Source of the DNA: Panorpa germanica
Taxonomy: Eukaryota > Arthropoda > Insecta > Mecoptera > Panorpidae
Assembly: GCA_963678705.1 (NCBI GenBank)
Contig: OY783204.1
Location: 17,122,759-17,186,758 of the forward strand
DNA length: 64,000 nucleotides
Reading direction: 5' to 3'
Positions 33,948 to 45,599 of the stretch are shown in pieces (position 1 is the stretch's first letter; every line of letters starts with the position of its first letter). The notes under the pieces are model-generated. The model was not told where the DNA came from. It was given only the letters and a program-made list of their open reading frames with translations, and ran no database searches. Both the position numbers and the translations under genes were made by a program.

Positions 33948-35363
33948 CTAAGGTCCAAAACCATTGTACAATTATTTTGATATTTCTTATTGAAAATCCT
34001 CCGTATTACCCCCACTTTAAGACATTCTGATTCTCCTTTACCTAAACGTGTTTATGATACAAGCTCGCTATTCATTACTCTCTTTTCAATACCATTCACT
34101 ACATCTATTACTACATCCATTACTAAGAACACCAAATCATTCATCCTGTACACATTCAAATTGATCCACATTCCAGAGACGTGCACAAATGCATTTAAAT
34201 ACAAAATGCAAATACCTCGTTATTTTCCTATTTCAAATACAAAATGCAAATACCTATTTCAAATTCAAAATAAAAAATAAATTTCATGTTAGTATTTAAA
34301 TACAAAATATGTTTTTTAAAAATACTTTTGAGAAAATAGAATACTCATTATGTTACTAATACAAATGTTATTTTTTTTTTAATAATTCTGAGAATTCTCT
34401 TTGATAAAGACCGACTTCGTTTTGAAACATTTTTGTTTCATAAAAATACTACCTCTAATTTAAAAAATAGCAAAAGTAGTGGTTTTGTTAGTGTCGCATG
34501 CTTACGTCGCACTAGTCTGTACGTTAAAAGTACAACACATTTAGTACTCATGTCTAAATAATGTCAACTTAGGAATAAAAATATATAAATGTTGGATGTC
34601 GCATGTGGGGGTAGTAGATAAAATAATATATATTTATGTATATATATTTCAGTAAGGAATGTAGTGGAGTGATTGTCTTGCAGTAAAACAAATAATGAAC
34701 GAGAAAATATGATAAACAAATTTAGGTAAACGAAAATCAGATGTCTTATGGTGGGGGTAACAGGAGGGATAATAAAATAATAGGCACATCTATCATTTTA
34801 AATTAGAATTCTAAGACAATTGTGCATATATATCATAGATGGTGCTAATCTTGGTGGGGTTTTAAGTTTATATTAAAAAAATAATGTTTATTGATTAACA
34901 CTATACAGTAACAAATATGAAAAAAATTATTTTCTTTTTTCCAAATAGGAATTAGGTTTGAAAAAGTTTTTAAATAAAATATAAAATTCTGTACTCTTAA
35001 AAGATATTTAAATACAAAATAGAAAATAGGTATTTACATTTTGAGTATATGTATTTGAAAAACGCACATCTCTACCATATTCAATATCGCTTAAAACTCA
35101 ACCAGTATGGCAATTAAGTATTAAATTAAAGCAAGTGTTTGCTTTTGGTTCAAACTGATTTACAACCAGTTAAGTAAACGTCACAGCAAGATCACAAACG
35201 CGTTAACTCTTGACTTCGTTACAATATTACAACAATTTATTTCTTACAGATCTTGAAGGCGGCCTACACCTACCTGACCATAATGCAGACCATCGCACCA
35301 GAGGACCAGACCGGATGCTGTGAATGCATTGCTGACAAGATGGTAAAGTCAACACCCACATAG
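31720..35363 (+). CDS. Odorant receptor OR-A (7tm_6 family), four exons
   Basis: It encodes a ligand-binding subunit of an insect odorant-gated cation channel in olfactory neuron membranes. Exons are 31720-32462, 32926-33112, 33184-33339 and 35250-35363, all with GT/AG borders; intron phases are 2, 0, 0. The product is 399 residues, normal for the family. Hydrophobic segments lie near residues 45-62, 70-90, 133-155, 181-208, 256-280, 284-305 and 343-385, seven in all. The C-terminal run GYVELSCETYFQILKAAYTY is the typical family end. It is about 84 percent identical to OR-C over exon 1 by hand count. Its last exon reads 18 residues past the stop used by OR-B and OR-C. The ligand is unknown. 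Confidence 0.88.
32725..32880 (+). repeat. Repeat R-B copy in OR-A intron 1
   Basis: TGTTAATATCTCTTATAATA, then CTGATAGTCAACT and ACAGTTTTATAGAAATTAAG resemble 11740-11935, 49585-49765 and 61770-61912. It sits about 45 bp before exon 2 in OR-A and roughly 90 bp before it in OR-C, so it probably predates the gene duplication. Confidence 0.5.
33871..33939. repeat. (AT)n microsatellite in OR-A intron 3
   Basis: About 34 uninterrupted AT units. Confidence 0.95.
34174..35074. mobile_element. Non-autonomous hAT element in OR-A intron 3
   Basis: It begins CAGAGACGTGC and ends GCACATCTCTA, with terminal inverted repeats of hAT type. The 8-bp flanks CCACATTC (34166-34173) and CCATATTC (35075-35082) differ at one base. 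Subterminal ATTTAAATACAAAATxxAAATAC motifs occur in both halves. No transposase is present at 901 bp. It explains part of the long intron 3 of OR-A. Confidence 0.7.
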
Positions 35364-36150
35364 ACAATGTCTTGCAGTGTCAGTTGCACACATTCATTTT
35401 CTACCTGAACCATCTTAATGTAATAAAATTCGAATTATTCACCATTTAAATATTCATTTTCAAAGTTCCTAATATCTGTAATCTATATGTAAGGTTTAAA
35501 CTAGATAGAATAGAGTTTGTGCACCAGTTACATTTTTGCTGGGTATTATAAAGTATGAGGTTATATTATATATATTTAACATCCGTTTCCACCTTAAGTC
35601 TTTAACACAATGTACATAAATTTGTAATGTATGTTTTTCCTCTAAACACAGTTTTATATATTTTAGATTTATTTAAAATAACACAGGTTACTTTTTACAT
35701 ATTTTTTAAAGTTATTATACTCGTAGATAACAAAAGTTATTCTTTGTCATAAATAAACATTTTCTAATATTCGTAAAACTTTATATGCAAGATTACATAA
35801 TGTTACAAATTAAAGTGATACATTAGGCAGAGATTTTTAATGTTGTTTCTATTAATATATTGTCAATCTACTAAAATTGTGTTAAACTTTGGTAAATAAT
35901 AAAACGTAACGTTAAGCAAAAAAAAAGTTACGTTAAGTAATGTATCATTTTACGTTTTGTGTTTACCGGAGTAGTATTTATTAGTAATGTATTTTATCCA
36001 ATGTAATGTTCTATTTCTATTAATTATTTCTTTGTTTAAATAAAAATCTGTTTGTTATCAATATTAATTGTTTGTATTTCATTTTCTTTTTATTTTTGTT
36101 TTACGATGATTTCAACAAGTGGGTGATATTCACCGCGTATTGGTTCTTAT
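35364..36150 (+). repeat. OR 3' flank block, OR-A copy
   Basis: GTTCCTAATATCTGTAATCT, the GGTTTAAACTAGATAGAATAG motif and GTACGTTTTGTxTTTACCGG-like stretches recur after OR-B (53600-54001 and 54839-55160), after the last-exon relic (57934-58800) and after OR-C (63061-63900). An AATAAA at 35422-35427 may be OR-A's poly(A) signal; at this place OR-B and OR-C have AATGAA. Confidence 0.7.
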
Positions 36151-37017
36151 TGTAAATACACGAAGATAAATTGTTCAACGAATAACCTACTCACACACAT
36201 TTATTAAGAATTTGATAAAATTAAAATATAGTGTTAATCTAGGTGTACTTAATTTGTTGAAAAAAAATAAAATTTTTCTATCGATTGTAATGCGAGATAT
36301 TTATAATTAAAGTGCACATAGTTAACATGCAACGATAAAGTATAAAAAGAAAAGACATAAAGACATAGTTTCGTGTATATCTTAAAAACCGTTTTTAGGA
36401 ATGCTCTAAAAAACTAATATTTCATAAAACAAAGAATTAGGAAAATTTAGAAATGAAAATCATTTTTTTTGTTGGTTTGTTGAAAAGATATAAAAGCTGA
36501 AATTAAAATAACAGTCGTGTGGTGTGATTGATTAGTGTGTTTGCATATGAAAGATTCTACATATCGAGTAACGTCTACGACAAAAATAAATTAGTCTGCC
36601 GTTGAATATTTTAAAGATTTCGTATTGACTGTCGGACTGTGCTTCGGTCTCCGATTGTCAGGGCAAACTACCCTAATTAAAATAAGAATTAGGTTATTAC
36701 AGTTACTTGTTTACTATAATATAAATACTTGGTATAAATTGTTAATTATGGGTAATTAATGTTTATACGCAGCATTGTAGGTTATGTTTTAATGTCATAA
36801 GTCGTCAACGCATGTGTGTACGGTAACTTGAACATGACCGAAGTAAATAACATGATTAACAGTATACCGAAAATATTTCAGTTCAAGTACGAATTTTAAT
36901 GTTCGCCAAATGAACACGAACTTTGCATATATATGATTATGTATAGACATAATTAACTAAATAACAACACCGAACACAACAGTCACTATTAAGTTTCAAC
37001 GCTCTCAACTACTTTGT
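36151..37017. other. Unassigned spacer in the OR array
   Basis: No gene is seen. The end (36925-36990) weakly resembles the region before the other spacer blocks, where SINE relics lie. Confidence 0.35.
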
Positions 37018-37345
37018 CGTCTAATATTTCATTTTAAACGACTCAATCCTTGACAGACAATGCATCGATTGACACACAGTGGTACTGTAAAACGGGACGT
37101 TTGAAGAGTCATTTAATATTAAAGAAGGAGACTGCTTTATTTTATAAACATACATATGGGGGAACGCAAATCAATAACAATAAAATGTAGGAACCCTGAA
37201 ATGCAGCAATTTTTAAGTATTTACTCGTACTTCATGCTATATCTGTTAGTCTGTGTTTGACCTGATTTATAGTAAAACAATGATTATTCTCAGGTTTTGA
37301 TATATGTATATCATATATCAGAGATTCCCAAACTACGGGCCGCGT
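37018..37345. repeat. OR-array spacer block, copy 1
   Basis: It carries TTGACAGACAATGCATCGAT, TGACACACAGTGGTA, GAAATGCAGCAATTTTTAAG and ends at the hAT-like terminus AGATTCCCAAACTACGGGCC. Other copies are at 39254-39590, 56866-57200 and 59014-59260. All stop matching soon after the hAT-like motif. Confidence 0.75.
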
Positions 37346-38379
37346 ACTATTTCTAAACACTAGAAAAAAAATCTTTTAAATTTAAATTTTTTTTTTTAGG
37401 TTATTGCCATAACTGTAATTTATAGTCTTTTGGAAACTCGAAATTAGGAGGGGGTAACGTCAAAACGATAATAAAAATCATATTTTTGACATTGTTTTTT
37501 TGACGACACAGTTTATATTTTATTTTCTTTAATTATTACATGATAAAATATAATTATGTAATAATAAATTTCAATTTACTTTGTGAAACTTTCATAAAAA
37601 AATATCAAGAAATGAGGTATTGCCAGCGAATCTCCGCAAACGTCACAAGAAAAAGAGTGGTTGCAGTGTCCCTCATAACTCATCACTGGATTATCTCAAA
37701 TCAAAAACCCAAAATAATTTCATTAGTTGATAAGTTTTTGCAGGTAACACTATGAAGTTTATTGATTTTTCAATTTTATACAGCTCTTAGAAGTCAAAAT
37801 ATCGATTGTTCAAGAAAGAAATCAGAAACTTTGGTATTTTAAAATACTTTATAATTAAAGAAAGAAAAAAAATTGGACAGCGTTACCTCAGCATTTATGT
37901 AAATAAAGAGTGTGCTTAATTTCAAAAGGATCGGTCCTGTAGATTTTGAGTTAGAAAGGGGACCGACTCTGAAAAAGCATTTAAAAGTTTCAAAGTAACA
38001 CGAAACCAGATCAGAGAGGTAAAGACTTAAAAATCTGCGACAGTTTTACTCCAATCAACTTCAAATTTTAACACAATAAACGTAATATGTTGTACATTTA
38101 TATAAATAAATAAAAAAATTGAAACCTTACCTACTACGCCGCCCCTCCCCACACCTTCTACTTATGTATCTCTGTTCACGTAACAGAGAACAATTTTACC
38201 TAACGTTACATTTTTGTTACGTTGTCACAGAATAAATGCAAAACACATTAAAAATCTTTTACTAATACACCTTAGCAATATCAATTAAAAATTTATTTAT
38301 CAAGTTTTTAGGTAAACATGTTTACGTAATTCGTAACATTTGTTATATTAAATAAACATTAACTACTGGTACTATTATT
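37346..38379. other. Unassigned spacer
   Basis: Short open frames only, none with recognisable motifs. A 71-codon frame at 37540-37755 has no family features. Confidence 0.35.
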
Positions 38380-38880
38380 GTAATACTAACACTAGTTTAA
38401 TAGCGGGTGATGAATTTCTTCTCCGACATTCCGTCCTTAACTTCCTGTTTAAACTTTCCTTTCGATATCTGATAATGATATCAATTGGTAATATTTCCTA
38501 TATAATTGTTACTAATTACCAAATTTTGTTAATAGCTAATTAAAATAATGTACAGTCTAATATCGGTTTCGGTTTACGCTGTTTGTTGCATGATATTGTA
38601 GTGCTTTATTGAATTGATTGAATTACTTATTTACAACATGTACAATTGTACACCGTTGTAGAAACACCGTTTCTACTGTCGTGCTTTATGCAAAGTACGA
38701 GACATCCGTCAGTTACATTGGGAACTAACGAATGCATTTATTTATTATTTTCACATATGTACTTCAAGGAGGTCCTTATTTTTAATTTTTCACTCTCTAA
38801 GATTTGTTAACTAAATTAAAACAAAGATAAGAAGAAAATTGTGCCATTCTACTGTAAAATTAAATTATTGCAGAAAATGT
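38380..38880 (+). pseudogene. OR copy with large internal deletion
   Basis: The upstream block of the OR genes (38390-38660) runs almost directly into the last bases of exon 1: GACATCCGTCAGTTACATTG at 38701-38720, encoding RHPSVTLGT-like shadow in other frames and (D)IRQLHWELT in frame. It is followed by the start of intron 1, where TTTTTCACTCTCTAAGATTT matches 49078-49100. About 700 bp covering the initiator, ATG and almost all of exon 1 are missing, and the GT donor is lost (GAATGC). No exons 2-4 follow. Confidence 0.7.
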
Positions 38881-39253
38881 GTTAAATTATTTTCTATAAT
38901 TTGCAGAAAAAGAAAGAAATATGTTATTGTTCAACGTAGTCAGTTTTAGTGCGGATAATAGGTGCAGAAATGTGATCTGATTGAATTTTCTCTCATTCTC
39001 GACGAAAAGCAGTATTTAAGGTGTCGTTCTGTCTCATGTTTTTTAGTTGATCCAAGATTAAAAAAACTATTTAGTTAAGCCGTGAAATATGATGGTCGTT
39101 GTGAAGAAATGAAGCTGGGAACTTTTTCTTGTAAAAACCGATCTTGAACCGATGTTGAAAACGATGGAATAATAAATTTAACGTAGTGAAAGGTTGACTG
39201 ACTAAAACGAAGTTGATCGAAGTGTCATAGGATACGAAATATCTTAAAATTGT

Positions 39254-39590
39254 GTCGTCTAATATTTATTTTTAAATGACACTATCCTTGACAGACAATG
39301 CATCGATTGACATACAGTGGTATTGTTCAACGGGACGTTGAAATAGTCATTTAATATTAATGAATGAGACTGCTTTATTTTATAAACAGACATAAGTAAG
39401 AACGCAAATCAATAACAGTGAAATGTACAAAACCCTGAAATGCAGCAATTTTTAAGTATTTTTCTGATGTTAGTTATATCTGTTGGCCTGTGTTGAGCCT
39501 GATTTTTAGTTAAACAATATTAATATCAGATTTTGATATATGCCATATTTTAAGGGTCCCCAAACTACGGCTCCCGCACTCTTCTGTAGA
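39254..39590. repeat. OR-array spacer block, copy 2
   Basis: TTGACAGACAATGCATCGAT and GAAATGCAGCAATTTTTAAG lie in the same order as at 37018-37345. The block ends at GGTCCCCAAACTACGGCTCC. Confidence 0.75.
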
Positions 39591-40071
39591 AACTAGGAAA
39601 AGAATTTCAATGAAAAAATGCAATATGCAGAACACAAAGCAAAGCACTTACACTCCTGAAAGAAGTTAATTTAAAACCTGTTGTGTCTGTTGCCTCCTCA
39701 ACATTATTGGCAAATTTTTGAATAATCATTTAACTATGGTTTATTATAAACCTTGGTTGATACTTTTATTTCCAGCTCTGATATTGGTTAATACGTAATA
39801 GTAATATATCCAAGCACAATTCCTTTTAAAGATTTAAGCACACATTTTACTATTTCTATAGTGAAATTTTGTCACACTTTTTATTTTGTAACATACTTCT
39901 AATTTACAAGAATTTGATTTATTGCTTAAAACATTTCGTTACAAATTCATTTATATTTCCTCCAACAGAGACCTCTCCTCTTACACCAGATTGGTTAAAG
40001 TGTTCTATCAGTTCTGTACCCTCTTGTAGCTGATAGCCTGTATAACCAGCCATACTGCTTTCAGTAGCTTC
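39591..40071. other. Unassigned spacer
   Basis: No coding or repeat signal is supported before the Harbinger target site. Confidence 0.35.
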
Positions 40072-40074
40072 TTA

Positions 40075-41728
40075 GGCGCTTATTTTGCAACTCCGTCGGG
40101 TAGAGGCCAGGCGGCGTGTTCGTATTTGTATCCGACGGGGCTGTTTCACGACGGTGTGGTGTAGTGCCATTGATTTAGGTATTGTGAAAGCCCCGTCGGA
40201 AGTGTTTGATAACTACCAGACGTTAAATTGTATTGGTTGTAAACTTAGCTACAGTTACCAACAAAAATTTAAAATATTAACCAAAAAAAGTTCTTTTTTT
40301 TTAATTAGTAAATAAACATATACTTGTATTAAACAGTTCAAACGTTTGTTTTAAAATTGAGTTAATGATAAAATGTGAAAATAACAATTAGACACCTAGA
40401 GCTACAGGAAAATAAATACAACATGTATTGCAATTAATTTATTATACTATAATAATTCTGTACGTATAATTCATAATAAAATTGGAAATATATGATACAA
40501 ACTAATAATATAACATAATTCAACAACACTCATCAGAGTAATACAAGTACATTTTGTTTCATTTAACACTTCAACATTTATACTATAATAACTGTATCTA
40601 TTCATATATACGAATATGGGTAGGGTGGAGGGTATACAGGATCAAAGATTTTTGGTTCACTATTCGTATATGTGAACCATCTGTAGCACCTATTACTCTC
40701 TGCATGTTGTATTTATTGTAAAATCACAATGACAGGTTTATACATTAAAATATATAAGATATAAATAAACGGTGTTTTCATATAATATTACACTGCTTTG
40801 ATATTATTCTTTTCATTTATAGTTTGTGGGAATGTGATGTATTTAGGCATCAAGTATTTCATTATCAAATCACAGACTGGATGTGTACTTTTACTAACGA
40901 TCATCTGTGAAAGTGATACATTGTATTGTCCTCCTACAACTCGTTGATAACCCTCATGCAAAGAACTAAAACATTAGAATAACAATTAAAAACACAGAAA
41001 CCTAATACAATCGTTTAATTTTATTATAAAAACATATCTTCTATCAATATAACTTCCAAATTTGCTATCAAAAGATACAGCAGTTCATCTAATTTGTTTA
41101 GGCGCGTGCGGCTTCAGTGTTGCGATTATCATCTTAACTATTTTCTTGTGTTTGTAATTTAAAATGCATCAATACAAGATCTCAATGTTATTCATCGTAG
41201 GTATTCTTGATGGTAAGCAGCAATTACCTAAAGAAGCACATCATCGAAACTATCGTCAAATACCTACATTATTTGAATCGTTTGTTGCTCTTGTCAAATA
41301 ATCCTAACCTATAATTTTTTAAAGTCAAAGTATTAAATATGCTAAATAAAAAATATTAAACATAATTCGTATCTGCAAATATACTTACCTTGGCAATTAT
41401 TTAATTAACTAGACCACGTTTTTTAAACTTGTACAAAAATTACTGCATTTTCATATGTTTTATGATCAATATCATTCAATATTTGAAAAAAGATTAGGTT
41501 TTTATATAGAATTGTACAGATTTCTACCGAGTCCGACGTCGGATCCGTATTCCCAGACAGCTTAATAGGTGCCTGGTAAATAGCGTCGTATTCACGACGT
41601 TTCCTAGACACACACCTGCCATGAAATGTCGTTTAAAATGCCGTTTTCAAAATTCAGCATCGTGTCGTCGTGTATCGGACTGGTACACGACGACACGACG
41701 TCGTAGTCAGAGTTGCAAAATGAGGCCC
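40075..41728 (-). mobile_element. PIF/Harbinger element with transposase remnants
   Basis: The left end is GGCGCTTATTTTGCAACTCC; the right end, reverse-complemented, is GGGCCTCATTTTGCAACTCT. Each is bordered by TTA (40072-40074 and 41729-41731), the 3-bp target typical of PIF/Harbinger. A 13-bp hairpin GTGTCGTCGTGTA/TACACGACGACAC lies near the right end. The minus-strand interior keeps transposase pieces. At 1654 bp it is a shortened, non-autonomous copy. Confidence 0.85.
40615..40965 (-). pseudogene. Harbinger transposase remnant
   Basis: On the minus strand 40965-40800 reads QRVVGGQYNVSLSQMIVSKS and then HPVCDLIMKYLMPKYITFP, the DNA-binding-side region before the catalytic core. About 40715-40620 reads NTTCREVIGATDGSHIRIV, which carries the GxxDGxHI motif with the first catalytic Asp. 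A non-coding stretch between them may be an old intron. The remaining catalytic residues are not found, so the enzyme is dead. Confidence 0.75.
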
Positions 41729-41800
41729 TTAGCCTTCAACAGTCAAGCCATCTGATTACATTCAATTAGTTAATTATATTTAATTTATATGTATCATTAA

Positions 41801-43049
41801 GGAGGTACAGGAGGTACCGTCAATATAAATAGTTTATCTCTCGGTAATATGAAATACGTAATTCGAAATATGTGAGGGACGAGCAAATATTGGGACTGTA
41901 CCTTTGAAAATGAATTTTTCAATTCCCTATTAAACTGCTTTTTGCCTGCTAAAATGATTTTTTTATGCATATAATAGTTTAATAAATGAAAAATTACCTA
42001 TAATTAATATCAAATTTATATTAATTCCATTTAAATTCAAATTAAATATTCTGAATAATTAATAAAGAGTTTGGCAACGCTGTAAATTTTTCGAATGTTG
42101 ACGCATGCGTGTTTTGTTTTTTTTGACAGCCAAATTGTTATAATAATAATAATTTTATATAATATTTATAGATATATTAAATATTATATACTGTGCAAAT
42201 ATTTAAAATATTATTTACAATAGTGTGCAATAGAGTGCAATAAAAATGATTGAAGAAATAATACGTTATTATTGGAAAAGCAAAAGAGTTACTGAAAAGA
42301 ATTTTAACCAACGAGTCGCTCAGAATAAATCATTTACATTTACATTTAATTTAATGAATTATAGTGAAATATATATGTTATATGTTTAAAATATGCAAAA
42401 TATATAATATATGTTTAAAATAACTATTTACTACTATTTACTATTTTTCTTTAATATTGAACATATTTATGGTATATGTCTCTACGATTTTACAATCTTC
42501 TTACAAATATTCCCAATCCCACCATGCTTCAAAAAGAAATGACAAACATTTATTGTGTTTAGTATTGGTTTTATAAATAATTAATTAATTATTTTTGAAA
42601 ATAGGCATTTTTGTGATAAGATTTTTTTTACATACAAGTAGTTTTTGAAACTCGTGTCACTATTTTTTTAAATTTTGAATTTCCCGCTCGATTTGCCATT
42701 TGCAACGTTGCCGGCTCAGAACCCACATGTACTGTTTTTTAATGGTTTTCTTTAATTATTTTCGTATATAGGTATCCTTTTGATAATTTTCTTTTTGCAA
42801 TAGTTTCAGAAAAGATTTTTTTATATACACCTAGTTTTTGAAAGACGTGTCACCATTTTTTTATAGTTAAAAGTTATATAATGTGGTGAAATTGAGCTAA
42901 AACTTATGATTTGTATGGAAAATGACTATTTTCAATCATGTATAAAAAGAAAACTATGCAACCTAGGTCTCTAAAATTTTGAGACAGTATGTATTTTATG
43001 ATATTTATGTATGACGTTTTCATCATTTACGTTTAACTCCTGTACCTCC
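41801..43049. mobile_element. TTAA-flanked MITE, family 2 (long copy)
   Basis: Perfect inverted ends GGAGGTACAGG and CCTGTACCTCC are bordered by TTAA at 41797-41800 and 43050-43053. The left 250 bp match the right part of the copy at 18045-18733 in reverse. There is no transposase frame in 1249 bp. The family is unnamed here; a TTAA target suggests piggyBac-like mobilisation. Confidence 0.8.
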
Positions 43050-43087
43050 TTAAGTGTTAATTAGTGTTATTTTTTTATAAGTGTGGG

Positions 43088-43817
43088 CAGAGGCGGCCTT
43101 AGGGACTGGCAAGCAGGGCAACCGCCCGGGGCCTAGCACCCTCGGGCAACAACCCAAGTTGAAAAATTCATTACAATATATGTATTTCAATCTCGCGCCT
43201 CGCGTTTTAGAAAAATTACTTGAATCTCTGCGTATATCTTTTAAGACACTCATGTAGCTTACTTTATTATCATTAATATTTCAAGTCTTTGTGCTTCTTG
43301 ACTTTTATAAATCATTCAATATAAAATTTTAAAACTCTACATTTCATTTTTTATAACTTTTGTATTTCTTGTCAATCATCATCAAAAATACTTACTTTCA
43401 ATTTACATAAATTACACAAAGAACAAGTGTTTCGCAATGATTTGCCACCCCCGGGGCCTCACAAAGATCTGCTGCCCGGGGCCACGCAATGGTTAAACTT
43501 GTTAGTTTCTTAGGTTAGCTCGAAATAGACAATTTGCAGGAATCTTTACAACAAGCCCGTTAACACAAAAACTTGGCACGGATGTCTATGGTTACACACT
43601 GATGAAAGACTACTAAGTAAATGTAATGAAATTCGGAGGAGCACCTGACTCACAAAGAGCTGTTGTTTCATGGAAGACATTATGTCGTATATAGTGTAGT
43701 CATAATATTGTATATACTCGTATAATTATAATTTATTTTTAAGAAATAATGTAGATATATAAGTTTTGTTTGGAACAATAAAGTATTAGTGAAGAAACGT
43801 AAAAAAGGCCGCCTCTA
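43088..43817. mobile_element. Non-autonomous hAT element
   Basis: It begins CAGAGGCGGCCTTA and ends AAGGCCGCCTCTA, with 8-bp flanks AGTGTGGG (43080-43087) and GGTGTGGG (43818-43825) differing at one base. It is GC-rich near both ends (CCGCCCGGGGCC, TGCCCGGGGCC) against an AT-rich background. It has no transposase in 730 bp. Confidence 0.75.
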
Positions 43818-43825
43818 GGTGTGGG

Positions 43826-45094
43826 TCCTAAATACTATTTTCGTAATATGGTTTTTTCAAGGTGTTTATTACCCTCATTTACTTGCATATACAAATGAAG
43901 TATTAACTTCAAAGACGCATACCTTCAAATCTTATATATTTTTTAAATGATTTAAAGTGAAGTTATAGATATGCATACCATACTCTATAGACATGCGAAA
44001 TATTGTCATTGGGATATGATGGGAAATTACATTTATTGTATGGAAGTTTATCTTCTCTTAGTGCAATGCGCTATATATTATTGCAAATGTTTAATTTTAA
44101 ATGTTAAATTCTGTATTCAAGTTAATACTAATATAATAACGGTTTAGTTTACTTTTGAACACTATAATAGCGATTACGAGTAGTGTTTAAATTTTTACAC
44201 TGCTATCTCAGACTACCGGATTCACTGACGTTGCTTCTTAAACTAACTTTAAATTAATTCAATCTAACTTAATTACTAATAATAATTTCAAAAAATAATC
44301 CACATAAGTATAATCTACATGATTATAACTAATAATAAACTGTTGGTGGTTTTAAATACGACCAGTGTTACTATTTAACTTCTGTCTCACCAGATCAAGC
44401 AGCTAAGAACCTCATAGCGTAATCCTGCTGCAATAAACTGCCTAAATACGATATCATATTGTAGTGTATAAATTGGTTAAAATCGGCGTTCTTCTCAGCA
44501 TTGGATCTAATTTAGTCTAATCAAGCCAAAAGTGGGAATTTACTACTCACTGTTCGTTAGTTAACTATGGTCCTTCTTTAACAACACAGGAATTAAAAAA
44601 TATATTTTTTAGGCTAATGTCATAACTGTAGTTTTCCAAACCATTGAAAATCGATTTTTCAATCTTAAGTATAATTGTTCACCTAACAAGTAACTTTTGT
44701 ACAAGATGTTTTTACACTATATTGGAAATTCACTTCATTTAAAATTAACCGCAAATCCAGATTACACATAGCTCTTATCCTAAACAATTACCATCAACAA
44801 TTACCGGACGGAATAAATAGAAGGCGGGAAGTAGTCATATGCAGACCCACTAACAGTAAAGCATATTATTTTCCAATGCTCAAAATACTCGTAGCTCAGA
44901 CAAGAATGTAATATGCCTTAGGAATATAGTCTTATATATAAAAGCGCAGAGAAAATCTGAAAAACCTTAATGAGTTTATAAACAAAACAAATTTAATCTC
45001 TTTTCAAGTTTGACTTGATTATTTCGACTATTAACGGCTACAAAACATAACCACAGCTCTGACCTAATCAAGAAATAACTGACCTATACAATAC
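43826..45094. other. OR-array spacer with intron-3 relic
   Basis: Around 44130-44240 the sequence GGTTTAGTTTACTTTTGAAC, then TATAATAG, resembles OR-B intron 3 (53165-53200), so a decayed OR piece is probably included. No exon is recognisable. The rest is unassigned. Confidence 0.4.
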
Positions 45095-45290
45095 AATTTC
45101 ACGTAATACAAATGGCCGACATCTCTAGCGCAAAAACTACAATTCAAATTTTTAATTGCTTATCTCCGACACCATTTAGATATTTAATAAAATAGATACG
45201 CCAATACACATTTATTAACATTAATTTCAATCAACAATTGAATTCGACCACTAAAAATGAGTACACAACCCATTAAGGGCAGAAATTAAC
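45095..45290 (-). repeat. Dispersed repeat R-A, reverse copy
   Basis: It reads ATGGCCGACATCTCTAGCGC on the plus strand, the complement of the forward copy at 11440-11640, with matching A/T-rich middle and GAGTACACAACCCATT end. Confidence 0.55.
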
Positions 45291-45329
45291 AAAAATTGAA
45301 CCGCTTGATATCAGCTTTCAAAAATAATT

Positions 45330-45590
45330 ATAATAATATTACAACTGTAACTGATTAGTTAGTAATCATCATTCCACATGCATGAAGTAGGTACAGTCTT
45401 TTCTATTTTCCGGTAAGGCGGTTACATATTAGGTAAAATTGTTTACGTAACACTTAATATTTGTTATGTTAAAAAAACCTTATACACACATAACTGTGTT
45501 TAGTGTGTGATGAATTTATTTTCCGACATTCCGTCGTTAACTTCCACTTAAACTTTCCAATCAATTAGTAATATAGCATGAAGAAAGCAT
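45330..45590 (+). repeat. OR upstream block relic
   Basis: ATTATAATAATATTACAACT, CATGAAGTA and TTTTCCGACATTCCGTCxTTAACTT match the far-upstream region of OR-C (59945-60145) and of the deleted copy at 38380. A LINE fragment follows instead of a gene. Confidence 0.6.
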
Positions 45591-45599
45591 ATAGAAATA

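Noticed and set aside
33990-34280. 96-codon frame in OR-A intron 3
   Set aside because: It runs into the hAT element and low-complexity text, and has no homologous frame in OR-B or OR-C introns.
40085-40315. 76-codon frame MQLRRVEARRRV...
   Set aside because: It begins in the Harbinger terminal repeat and is opposite to the transposase remnants; no domain is visible.
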